Source of the DNA: Oscillospiraceae bacterium | GTDB taxonomy: Bacteria; Bacillota; Clostridia; UBA1381 | Length of the DNA: 64,000 nt | Direction: 5' to 3' | NCBI GenBank assembly: GCA_022509025.1 | Contig: JAFLUB010000002.1 | Span: 1-64,000, forward strand | Shown here: positions 49,467-57,462 of the stretch, piece after piece | Numbering within the stretch: position 1 is the stretch's first letter | Layout of the letters: every line of letters starts with the position of its first letter | The notes under the pieces: model-generated | Databases searched by the model: none | What the model saw: only the letters and a program-made list of their open reading frames with translations | What the model was told of the DNA's origin: nothing | Made by a program: the position numbers and the translations under genes

Positions 49467-50435
49467 GTGAACGTATACAAAATAACCGATTTAATTAAAT
49501 GTGATTTTTACAAAATTCCAAAGGCGTTTTACTCAAATCCTAAATACATAAAAATGTCTGCAGAAGCAAAATTAGCGTATGCAATGCTATACGACAGATT
49601 ATCGTTATCACAGAAAAACGGTTGGATAAATGATAGGGGAGAGGTATACCTGACCTTCAAAAGAAAAACTGCTGCGGAAATACTGAATGTCGGAGAGAAA
49701 AAGGTAACGGCTATATTCAAAGAATTATCAGAAAAGGAATTAATTCTTGACGTATGCGTAGGACAAGGCAAGCCTAACCGGATATACATTGTAAAACCCG
49801 AGTTATCCGAGCTGCAGGCAAGAAAATATACAGACAAGGAAAACGATATAGACGCTGAAATTACAGGATGCGGTATGACGGATACAGATGCATCTGAGCG
49901 TGAGGAATACAGCGGCACGAAAAGTGACGGTTCAAGAACCGCGAAAATGACGGTTCAAGAACCGCAAAAACGACGGTTCAAGAACCGCGAAAATGACGGT
50001 TCAAGAACCGCAAAAACAACAGTTCCAGAACAGTCAGAAATGCGCCCTAATAAGACTAATATTAGCCATACTAATTCTAATATCAGTCAGTCAGTAATGA
50101 CGGACAGACAGTTATTTGAAAAAATATTGTCACAATGTCAACTTGAATACTTCGACGAAGAGATACAACATATCTTCTACGACGCTGTTGAAAGACTGTT
50201 CTACTGCAAGGAACTAAACATAGGTTCAAGCGTATTGCCGGGAGAAAATGTCCGGAGCAGATTATGCGAACTTGATTATACGGTTTTGGAAAACGCGCTG
50301 CATAAAATGCACGAGAACAAAAAGGATACTAAAAACCCGACAGGATACGTCATGAGCGTTATATTCAACTGCTTAACCGAGGGATACACAGAAACACATC
50401 TTAACCCGTATCTCAATCATTTACGCAGCGGATAA
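49467..50435 (+). CDS. repA: RepA_N-type replication initiator
   Basis: The 322-aa protein starts with the RepA_N winged-helix domain (DFYKIPKAFYSNPKYIKMSAEAKLAYAMLYDRLSLSQKNGWINDRGEVYLTF...AAEILNVGEKKV). A variable middle coded by a 23-bp repeat array follows, then a C-terminal helical domain. In RepA_N plasmids the origin lies inside rep, as the repeats suggest here. It could let the excised circle replicate. GTG 49467 follows AAAGGAG; the listed start (49413) is inside ssb. Confidence 0.88.
   Translation: MNVYKITDLIKCDFYKIPKAFYSNPKYIKMSAEAKLAYAMLYDRLSLSQKNGWINDRGEVYLTFKRKTAAEILNVGEKKVTAIFKELSEKELILDVCVGQGKPNRIYIVKPELSELQARKYTDKENDIDAEITGCGMTDTDASEREEYSGTKSDGSRTAKMTVQEPQKRRFKNRENDGSRTAKTTVPEQSEMRPNKTNISHTNSNISQSVMTDRQLFEKILSQCQLEYFDEEIQHIFYDAVERLFYCKELNIGSSVLPGENVRSRLCELDYTVLENALHKMHENKKDTKNPTGYVMSVIFNCLTEGYTETHLNPYLNHLRSG
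49926..50040. repeat. Iteron-like array inside repA (candidate origin)
   Basis: Four tandem 23-bp units (GACGGTTCAAGAACCGC plus RAAAAT or AAAAAC) and a degenerate fifth. Each unit holds the palindrome CGGTTCAAGAACCG. Because 23 is not a multiple of three, the units are read in all three frames, so DNA-level function rather than protein repetition is indicated. Confidence 0.85.
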
Positions 50436-50779
50436 TATTTAATTATTATTTGTTATATTAATTTTTTTGAGGAGGTGGTATCTGTGCATTTTATGCAAAT
50501 TTGCGGATTAGATATAATTTTTTCTTTTTTATCGACCTCCGCTAAAACAGCCGTCTTAGACGGGCTTTAGCTGTATATAAACAGCAGAATTAACAATATC
50601 ATATTACACAACAAGCCGCTTCTTATGCGGCATACAACACACAAGGACGTTTATACAATAACCGAATTATCCTCGTTTATAGGGGAGGCGGTTTAATTAC
50701 AGTATCCATAGTTTACACATGTTGATGTGATTTGGAGTAAGGTAATTTTTATGTATTACGTTAGGAGTGTGTTATTTTT
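50436..50779. other. Long leader region before the sigma-factor gene
   Basis: 344 bp with no gene over 30 codons. It holds a tiny ORF (50484-50570), a stem-loop GCTAAA...GCCGTC/GACGGGCTTTAGC at 50540-50571, and a second GC-poor stretch before the sigma gene. The region might carry the promoter of the transfer operon; no consensus -35/-10 pair is clear. Confidence 0.5.
50484..50570 (+). CDS. Possible 28-aa peptide
   Basis: GTG 50484 lies behind GAGGAGGTGG and encodes MHFMQICGLDIIFSFLSTSAKTAVLDGL. The strong ribosome site and overlap with the hairpin suggest a leader peptide, but there is no further support. Confidence 0.3.
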   Translation: MHFMQICGLDIIFSFLSTSAKTAVLDGL

Positions 50780-51400
50780 ATGGAAAAATTGCTTTTGTTG
50801 CCGTCACTAAGTAAAATTGAGCAATTAGAGCTTGCAAAACTAGCTCAGCAAGGCGACCAAACTGCAAAGGACAGGCTGGTAATGAGTTGTAGCAGGCTGG
50901 TAAAACAGAGAATTACGAAGCTTGTCAATGAAAATACTTGGTGTTATCCCCAACTTAACCTTATATACGAGGATTTATTAAACTCCGGTATTTCAGGCGT
51001 TTTACGCGCTTTTGAAACATTTGATGTTTCGCGGAATACATCTTTTTCATCGTATGCGTTCTTTTGGATAGATGCATTTCTGCAAAAACAATTAGTCTTA
51101 ATCCGGAAAACATCTTATTCTCTTTCATTGGATGCGCTTGATGAAACTGTCGTGGATGACACCAATGAGGCAAAATTTGACGCGGTGTTCAACAAATTTC
51201 TTTGCAGACAGCTTTTAGCTGTACTTGAAACACGCGAGAGAGAAATCATAGTTTTGTTTTTCGGTCTCGATTGCCGCCGTCATACTTTGAAGGAAATTGG
51301 AGCAAAATTTGGATTTTCTTTTCAATATGCCGGCAAAGTTAAAAAGCGTGCATTACAAAAAATGAGAAACAGCTATAAATATATGCTTAAATGTGCATAA
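50780..51400 (+). CDS. ICE-encoded sigma-70-family factor
   Basis: The 206-aa protein has region 2 (DLLNSGISGVLRAFETFDVSRNTSFSSYAFFWIDAFLQKQL) and region 4 (LETREREIIVLFFGLDCRRHTLKEIGAKFGFSFQYAGKVKKRALQKM), the latter close to primary-sigma region 4, but no region 1 and little of region 3. It lies at the head of the transfer genes and may direct their transcription. A phage-like late-gene role is an inference. ATG 50780 follows TAGGAGTG. Confidence 0.85.
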   Translation: MEKLLLLPSLSKIEQLELAKLAQQGDQTAKDRLVMSCSRLVKQRITKLVNENTWCYPQLNLIYEDLLNSGISGVLRAFETFDVSRNTSFSSYAFFWIDAFLQKQLVLIRKTSYSLSLDALDETVVDDTNEAKFDAVFNKFLCRQLLAVLETREREIIVLFFGLDCRRHTLKEIGAKFGFSFQYAGKVKKRALQKMRNSYKYMLKCA

Positions 51401-51412
51401 GGAGGGACGAAC

Positions 51413-52807
51413 ATGAACATACAGGAACAAACAGCATCGGAGATAAAAAGGGCAGCATTAGACATGGGAAAAGTTGCTGCGGGAACAGCTCGGCATATAA
51501 CGGAAACAACGTTTAATACCAGTGTGCTGCTGATTAATCTTCTACGTACAGTTGCGCAAAACGGCAAAGCGGACGTTATTAGCGGCGAAACTACGCTTGA
51601 TAAAATGCAGGGTCTTGTAGAAAAAGGTGATTTTCTAAGCTCTGTTGCGGTTGCCGATGAGGATATAGAATTCTATAAATCCGCTATGCAGAAAGAAAAA
51701 ATGGCGTATGTTGTGTTAGATGTTAATAATGACGATTGTAAAAATATCATATATCTGAACAGTGACACGGAAAAATTAAAAAACATAATCTCTCTGCATC
51801 ACGCAAGGGCAGGCATCATGAATGAGATAGAGCCGACCGTATTTCTGCGGCATATTGAGGATAAAAATATTGGTGCTATACGCAATCTGAATGATACTGA
51901 ATTTGAGTTATTCAGAGAAATAGCACAGGAAAAAGATTTAGTTTTTTCTTTTTATCGAAAAGATGACCGTGTAACGGTCTTGTATAATCTGCAGGACAAA
52001 TCCATTGTAAGTGATACCCTAAATACTATGAGTTGGGATATGACAGACAAACACGCAGCGTCAATCCGGAATAAACTCATCATAAAGCGTTCCAACCGAC
52101 ACGAACTCGTAAACGCTATTGAAGGAAATGAGGATTTTTATGCTGTAAATGCCAAAGACAGCGGGAACTATCTTACAATAACCTCTGAGGGTCTTTCATA
52201 TTACAAAAACAACAATGAAATTGTTAAAATTTCCCGCGAAGATAAGTATTTCGCGGATAAAGCAAAAGAAAAGTTTTTGGGAATACAGAACCCTGTCTTA
52301 CTATCCAGAGCTGAATTTGAAGCCCGCCCCGTGGAACGGGAACAAACGATACAAAACCGATATAACATATATTCAGATGATATTGCGGAGGCTGTAAAGA
52401 AATCTCATGAACACCTCAACAATGTCATTGCTAAAATGTCGCTTGACGATGAAAACGAAAACCCCTCGCAGATTTTTGATGATAGCGTATCATATTCCGG
52501 CTATGCCTGGTATGAAAAGCTTACTGATAGCGAGCGCGAGGAGCTTGAAGCGTATATGGAAAAGCTGTCTGACTCTGAATGTGAAGAGCTTGAATCGCAT
52601 ATTGAAAGGTTTTCAGAGTATCGGAGTAAGGTTGAGATCAAAGAAATCCCCGTCAAGGACAGAATTTTGGATAATATCATCCGCGAAGCCGAGCGTAGTA
52701 GGACGGAAGTAAATTCAAAAAATAAACACGCAGCGATATACAACGTGAATACGAGAGCAAGGAGTTTGAAGTATGAAGACAGCAGGAGAAATAAAGCGGA
52801 CATTTAA
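51413..52807 (+). CDS. PcfB-like (DUF3801-type) conjugation protein
   Basis: The 464-aa protein has an N-terminal domain that resembles PcfB/DUF3801 proteins (IKRAALDMGKVAAGTARHITETTF...GETTLDKMQGLVEKG), which act with the coupling protein in Gram-positive transfer systems. The long remainder is acidic and helical (DSEREELEAYMEKLSDSECEELESHIERF) and unlike known short PcfB. It overlaps the VirD4 start by 35 bp. The assignment relies on position and the N-terminal likeness. Confidence 0.6.
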   Translation: MNIQEQTASEIKRAALDMGKVAAGTARHITETTFNTSVLLINLLRTVAQNGKADVISGETTLDKMQGLVEKGDFLSSVAVADEDIEFYKSAMQKEKMAYVVLDVNNDDCKNIIYLNSDTEKLKNIISLHHARAGIMNEIEPTVFLRHIEDKNIGAIRNLNDTEFELFREIAQEKDLVFSFYRKDDRVTVLYNLQDKSIVSDTLNTMSWDMTDKHAASIRNKLIIKRSNRHELVNAIEGNEDFYAVNAKDSGNYLTITSEGLSYYKNNNEIVKISREDKYFADKAKEKFLGIQNPVLLSRAEFEARPVEREQTIQNRYNIYSDDIAEAVKKSHEHLNNVIAKMSLDDENENPSQIFDDSVSYSGYAWYEKLTDSEREELEAYMEKLSDSECEELESHIERFSEYRSKVEIKEIPVKDRILDNIIREAERSRTEVNSKNKHAAIYNVNTRARSLKYEDSRRNKADI

Positions 52808-54821
52808 ACGTATTTTCTGGATAATTACAGCCGCATATATATTCAGTCTGTTTTTTGGTTTCCATGTTTATAAAATCTATGACGGTAATGTCATTGAAGC
52901 CTGTAACGGAGCATTTGAGCATATGAAAATTGCGCCGCTTGATATATTCCCGTTAAGTCTGGCACCTGTGAAAATGGTTACATATATCTTTGTAATTGCA
53001 CTGCTGCTTCTATTTGCAGAATATAGCCGGCGCAAACAGCTTCGACCGGGCGTAGAACACGGAAGTGCGTCCTGGAACGAAAATATGAAGCAATATAACA
53101 AGAAATATTCATACCCAAAAAACGAGCCTACGGCTGATGAAAGTGCAAGCCCTGAATTTCTGGAAGCCGAGGGCGTTGAAAACTGGGAACCAAACAGAAA
53201 CATGATTTTAACTGATACGGTATTTCTGAATATGGATACCCGAACGACGCTTCTTAATAATAACATAATGGGCGTTGGCGGCTCTGGTTCAGGTAAGACG
53301 CGATTTCTAATAAAACCGAATATTTTACAAGCTAATTGCAGTTATGTTATAACCGACCCTTCGGGTGAAATCCTTGAAGCAACAGGCGAATTCCTGAAAA
53401 AACAAGGCTATGAAATTAAGGTTTTTAATCTTGTTCAAATGGAGCATAGCTGCAGTTACAACCCGTTTGCATATATCCGCAACGAGGAAGGCGTTTTAAC
53501 AATGATAACCGCGCTTATCAAGAACACTACCCCGCCTAATGCCATGCAGTCAGATCCGTTCTGGGAAAAAGCTGAAATTGCGCTTTTACAAGCCTTATGT
53601 TTTTATCTCTATTATGAGTGTAACATTGAGGACAGAAGCTTTTCGAGCGTTATGCGTCTGCTGCGCTGTGCTGAGGTTCGCGATGGACAAGCTGATTATG
53701 TTTCCACACTGGATATAATGTTCAACGATTTGAAAGACAAAAATCCTGAGCATATCGCAGTACGTCAGTACGCAGTATTTAAACAGGCAGCGGGCAAAAC
53801 CGCGCAAAGCATACTTGTTTCCTGTGCGGTACGTCTGACAATATTTAATATGAGGTCAATAGAAAATCTTACAAGCGTAGACAACATTGACTTAGCAAGC
53901 ATAGGTGACAAGCCGACTGCTCTGTTCTGCATAACACCTATTGTTGATACTACATTCAATTTCTTGATCGCTATGATGTACACACAGTTATTTGAAACAT
54001 TGTATTTTCACGCTGAAAACCAATGCAAGGGTAAACGTCTACCCGTACACGTCAGATTTTTATTAGATGAGTTTGCTAATATTGGCACTATTCCCGATTT
54101 TGAGCAGAAATTATCTACAATGCGTAAATATGAAATCAGTTGTACCATAGTACTTCAAAATCTGGCACAGATTAAAACAATGTACAAGGACTCTTGGGAA
54201 ACCATAACAGGTAACTGCGACACCTTTGTATTCTTAGGCGGACAAGAAGAAAGCACGCTTAAATATATCAGCGAAAAACTCGGCAAAGAAACAATAAAAA
54301 CCCAAAATTCAAGTCGTAACTACGGTAGACAGGGCGGCAGCAGTCAGAGCTATAATGCAGCGGGCAGAGAACTTATGACACCTGATGAAATAAGCAAAAT
54401 GAGCACCGCTGAATGTATAGTCTTTATCCGTACAACGCTTCCGTTCAAAAATAAAAAATATAACTATCCGCGTCATGTTAATTACAAATATACAGGTGAC
54501 GCGTCGGACGATATGATTTTTGATGTTACAGACAAAATACATACCCAAGATGTTCGGAGCCTGAACATCTCAGTTATGAATGAAGACTTAGAAGCGTTGT
54601 ATGTAGAGCTTGAAGAGAATGAAATAGAATCTTTGGAAAACAGAAATAAAAACGTCCGTACCAAAACAACAATCGGTAACGATATTGGTGTTCCATGTGT
54701 TATTACGGAAGAAAGAATAAAGGAATTAAATCTTACCGAGGATACCGTCAATGATTTGATTAAATTGGAAAGTGCATTTGCTCCCTTTGACGAGTATGAG
54801 TTAGAGGATATCGAAACTTAA
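52773..54821 (+). CDS. VirD4/TraG-type coupling ATPase
   Basis: The 682-aa type IV coupling protein has two N-terminal membrane helices (IFWIITAAYIFSLFFGFHVY; MVTYIFVIALLLLFAEY), Walker A GVGGSGSGKTRF near residue 167, ITDPSGEIL, and Walker B VRFLLDEFANIGTIPDF. It feeds the relaxase-DNA complex into the secretion channel. Its start lies 35 bp inside the upstream gene. The 3' end precedes site C of the inverted repeat. Confidence 0.95.
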   Translation: MKTAGEIKRTFKRIFWIITAAYIFSLFFGFHVYKIYDGNVIEACNGAFEHMKIAPLDIFPLSLAPVKMVTYIFVIALLLLFAEYSRRKQLRPGVEHGSASWNENMKQYNKKYSYPKNEPTADESASPEFLEAEGVENWEPNRNMILTDTVFLNMDTRTTLLNNNIMGVGGSGSGKTRFLIKPNILQANCSYVITDPSGEILEATGEFLKKQGYEIKVFNLVQMEHSCSYNPFAYIRNEEGVLTMITALIKNTTPPNAMQSDPFWEKAEIALLQALCFYLYYECNIEDRSFSSVMRLLRCAEVRDGQADYVSTLDIMFNDLKDKNPEHIAVRQYAVFKQAAGKTAQSILVSCAVRLTIFNMRSIENLTSVDNIDLASIGDKPTALFCITPIVDTTFNFLIAMMYTQLFETLYFHAENQCKGKRLPVHVRFLLDEFANIGTIPDFEQKLSTMRKYEISCTIVLQNLAQIKTMYKDSWETITGNCDTFVFLGGQEESTLKYISEKLGKETIKTQNSSRNYGRQGGSSQSYNAAGRELMTPDEISKMSTAECIVFIRTTLPFKNKKYNYPRHVNYKYTGDASDDMIFDVTDKIHTQDVRSLNISVMNEDLEALYVELEENEIESLENRNKNVRTKTTIGNDIGVPCVITEERIKELNLTEDTVNDLIKLESAFAPFDEYELEDIET

Positions 54822-54839
54822 ACAGAGACTTAGGCAATA

Positions 54840-54866
54840 AACTTTGTACCACCGTGTTACAAAGTT
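54840..54866. promoter_or_regulatory. 8-9-8 inverted-repeat site C (before the SpoVG-like gene)
   Basis: ACTTTGTA-CCACCGTGT-TACAAAGT, differing from site A by one spacer base. A half-site ACTTTGTA occurs again at ~54935. Confidence 0.8.
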
Positions 54867-54955
54867 TAACCACAAAAAATATTTTTGATTCGGGTTGAAA
54901 ACCTCTGTAAACTTTTTACTATGCTTATGTAGAAACTTTGTAAGGAGGGAAATCA

Positions 54956-55012
54956 ATGTTTTTCAGAGCTAAGCGTCTTCGGTTTGGCGGTAATACCCGA
55001 GACCATCCATAA
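54956..55012 (+). CDS. Possible 18-aa peptide
   Basis: ATG 54956 behind AAGGAGGGA encodes a very basic peptide (MFFRAKRLRFGGNTRDHP). Only the ribosome site supports it. Confidence 0.25.
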   Translation: MFFRAKRLRFGGNTRDHP

Positions 55013-55058
55013 CGTAAATGATGAGCCTCAAAAATAAAAAAAGATGGAGGAAGAAAAA

Positions 55059-55733
55059 ATGAACAAAATGTATGTACATAATTTATGGAGGCAGGAAGAC
55101 AGCAAAGTAAAAGCGTATGCGGACGTTACTATAGGTAACGCCATAACACTAAGAGGCATAAAACTTGTTGCGGGCGAAAACGGCGACTTTGTCGCTATGC
55201 CGACCCGTAAATACGAAAAGGACGGCGAGGATAAATATGCTGATATATTCTATCCGAAATCAGAGGAAGTAAGAACCGCGTTGCTTGAAACATTTCAAAG
55301 AGCGTACGAATCGGAAGACAAATACGCATATTTAAACGGCGACTTAAATCCTGAATTTAATGCTACCGTATCCACTGTCAAAAACAGTTCTACAAGCATT
55401 AGGGCTTGGGCGACACTTAACATCGGTGATGAATTCGTTATTCGCAATATTGCAATAAACGAAACATCAAAGGGATTTATGGTAAATTTCCCGACTGCAA
55501 AATATGAAAAAGACGGCGAAACTAAATTCAATGAGCTTGTCGCTCCTGAAAAGGCAGAGTGGACTGACTCTGACGGCAAAGCTTGTTCAAAGGATTATGG
55601 CAAACTCATTCGCGGTTTGATTGTTAACGCATATAAACCGACGCTTTCACAGCAGATTGACAATGCTGACAAGGCAAAAGGCGATTCTGCAGATATGCAG
55701 AAGGATATATCCGAGCAAGACATACAGAAATAA
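55059..55733 (+). CDS. Tandem SpoVG-like domain protein
   Basis: The 224-aa protein has two SpoVG-type units. Unit 1 (about 3-90) has VKAYADVTIGNAITLRGIKLVAGENGDFVAMPTRKY; unit 2 (about 98-195) has IRAWATLNIGDEFVIRNIAINETSKGFMVNFPTAKY. SpoVG is a small RNA/DNA-binding regulator of about 90 aa; duplication within one chain is unusual. It is the first gene after site C and may regulate the secretion operon. ATG 55059, after GGAGG, is preferred to the listed 55044. Confidence 0.82.
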   Translation: MNKMYVHNLWRQEDSKVKAYADVTIGNAITLRGIKLVAGENGDFVAMPTRKYEKDGEDKYADIFYPKSEEVRTALLETFQRAYESEDKYAYLNGDLNPEFNATVSTVKNSSTSIRAWATLNIGDEFVIRNIAINETSKGFMVNFPTAKYEKDGETKFNELVAPEKAEWTDSDGKACSKDYGKLIRGLIVNAYKPTLSQQIDNADKAKGDSADMQKDISEQDIQK

Positions 55734-55746
55734 GGAGGAAAATTCA

Positions 55747-56112
55747 ATGAAAAAACTTACTATATTCAAAAACAAAATTACAAGCGTATACACAAATATA
55801 AAATCAAAGTTACAGGGTGCGGCTATCGCATTTATAACAACAGCGTCAACCGCCGTTCCTGCGTCAGCCGCAACAGTAACAATAAATGAAAACACTGATA
55901 TAGGCGTATTGATAGGTTCTATCGTGGAATTTATCTGTAAAATTGCGTTCTATGTAGGCATTGTTGTTTTAATCACAGGTGTATTTATGCTTGTTATGGC
56001 ATATAAGGACGACAATTCCGAGCAGCAGACGCGCGGTGTTCGTATTGCGGTAGTCGGAGCGGCATTAGTCGGCTTCCGTATCCTATTGCGTACGGCAGGA
56101 CTTATATCATAA
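55747..56112 (+). CDS. VirB2/TrbC-like pilin or Maff-2-like membrane protein
   Basis: The 121-aa protein has a signal-like start, a small-residue-rich segment (AIAFITTASTAVPASAA) that may be cleaved, and two membrane helices (IVEFICKIAFYVGIVVLITGVFMLVM; VRIAVVGAALVGFRILL). This matches small two-helix VirB2-type subunits at this place in Firmicute elements. The start 55747 is set by AAGGAGG; the listed start lies inside the previous gene. Confidence 0.75.
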   Translation: MKKLTIFKNKITSVYTNIKSKLQGAAIAFITTASTAVPASAATVTINENTDIGVLIGSIVEFICKIAFYVGIVVLITGVFMLVMAYKDDNSEQQTRGVRIAVVGAALVGFRILLRTAGLIS

Positions 56113-56182
56113 TCACAGTTGAAGCTAACGGGCAGCTTGTTCGCTGCCTGTTAGCTTGATTATTATGCAGGAGGTACGCTAT

Positions 56183-57019
56183 ATGAATGATTTATTGCGA
56201 AAAATGCTTGACGAAGCGTTCGGGAGCGGACTTTTTGACGGAGTTATAGACATACTGACAATGAATCCGCAAACAAAATTCCCTACAGCGTGGGGCATTA
56301 TGACTACGGTATATGACCGGATAATGGTTCCGCTCGGTATAGGGATTATGCTGATATGGTTCGTCTGCGCATTTCTTGAAAAGACTACTCATGAGGATTT
56401 TACATTTGAAAAATGGTTTTTGGAATTTGGCAAACTTATAGCCTGCCAATACATTATTGTTCACGGGCTAGAGCTTCTGGCAGTATTTATGTCTATGGGA
56501 ATAGCGTTGTTTAAGCAAATACAAAATCTCGGCGTTGCAAGTCTGACAAGTCCTGATAATCTATCCCATACCGCATGGCACATAATAACAGGTAAGGATT
56601 GGAGCGAGAATTTAGGAGTTATGCAAGCTCTGGGATACATGGTAATTTTTCTTTTGCCGTTGCTCGGCTCTTTGATTGCTCAAATAATAATCAAGGTTAT
56701 TGCATACTCGCGATTATTTGAGTTATTCCTACGAGGGGCGATGGCTCCTCTCGCATTCTCTGACTTTTTCGGTCAGGGTATGCAGGGCGCGGGATTCAAA
56801 TTTTTAAAGAACTATTTTGCGGTTGCAATACAGGGGATTGTTATATACGTTATTTTGCTGCTTCTAAGCGTAATAATGATTGACGTTCTTGCCGCTCATG
56901 TAACTGAGACTATGGGGCTCTTTATATTTTTAGGTATATACTTTGCTGTTTTATTCGCAGCAGTAGCCTTGATACTTAAATCCCTGTCGTTAGCAAAAGA
57001 GCTTGTAGGAGTAAATTAA
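56183..57019 (+). CDS. VirB6/TrbL-like channel protein
   Basis: The 278-aa membrane protein has about six helices (MVPLGIGIMLIWFVCAFL; LIACQYIIVHGLELLAVFMSM; ALGYMVIFLLPLLGSLIAQI; IQGIVIYVILLLLSVIMIDVL; FLGIYFAVLFAAVALILK) and a Gly-rich GQGMQGAGFKFLKNY loop typical of VirB6/TrbL relatives. It would form the inner-membrane channel. ATG 56183 lies at the correct distance from GGAGG. Co-transcribed with prgI and virB4. Confidence 0.83.
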   Translation: MNDLLRKMLDEAFGSGLFDGVIDILTMNPQTKFPTAWGIMTTVYDRIMVPLGIGIMLIWFVCAFLEKTTHEDFTFEKWFLEFGKLIACQYIIVHGLELLAVFMSMGIALFKQIQNLGVASLTSPDNLSHTAWHIITGKDWSENLGVMQALGYMVIFLLPLLGSLIAQIIIKVIAYSRLFELFLRGAMAPLAFSDFFGQGMQGAGFKFLKNYFAVAIQGIVIYVILLLLSVIMIDVLAAHVTETMGLFIFLGIYFAVLFAAVALILKSLSLAKELVGVN

Positions 57020-57032
57020 GGAGGATTAAATT

Positions 57033-57443
57033 ATGATAGATATTCGAATACCGAAAGAAATACGGCAATATGAGGCAAAATTTGTTGGACCGTTTACAAT
57101 GCGTCAAACAATTTGCGTAGGCGTGGGCTTACCGATATGTATTTTGTTATATAACATTCTACGTCCGTTAGTCAGCCGTGATTTAATGGGCTTCTGCTTA
57201 TTGTTACCTGCAGCGGCTATTTTCCTGTTCGGCTGGGTAAAACCATACGGCATGAAATTTGAACAATTTTTCTTTTCAGCGGTCATGAATAATTTTATAG
57301 CTCCGCGCCGGCGAAAATATATAACTATAAACCGTCACGAAGCACTGTTAAAAGCTATTAATAAGTTTGAGGAACAGCAAAGTAAAAACGGGAACAAGCA
57401 CCAAAAGCGAAAATACGTCAAATCCAATTTGGCAATTAGATAA
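57033..57443 (+). CDS. prgI: PrgI-family (VirB3-like) protein
   Basis: The 136-aa protein begins IPKEIRQYEAKFVGPFTMRQTICVG, the PrgI family signature, with two membrane helices (ICVGVGLPICILLYNIL; LMGFCLLLPAAAIFLFGWVKPYG). PrgI/VirB3 assists assembly with VirB4. It lies 13 bases after the VirB6-like gene and 19 before virB4. Confidence 0.9.
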   Translation: MIDIRIPKEIRQYEAKFVGPFTMRQTICVGVGLPICILLYNILRPLVSRDLMGFCLLLPAAAIFLFGWVKPYGMKFEQFFFSAVMNNFIAPRRRKYITINRHEALLKAINKFEEQQSKNGNKHQKRKYVKSNLAIR

Positions 57444-57462
57444 GAATACGAGGTGAAATATT

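Noticed and set aside
49926-50040. CRISPR array
   Set aside because: Units are contiguous with no unique spacers and lie inside a coding gene; iterons explain them better.
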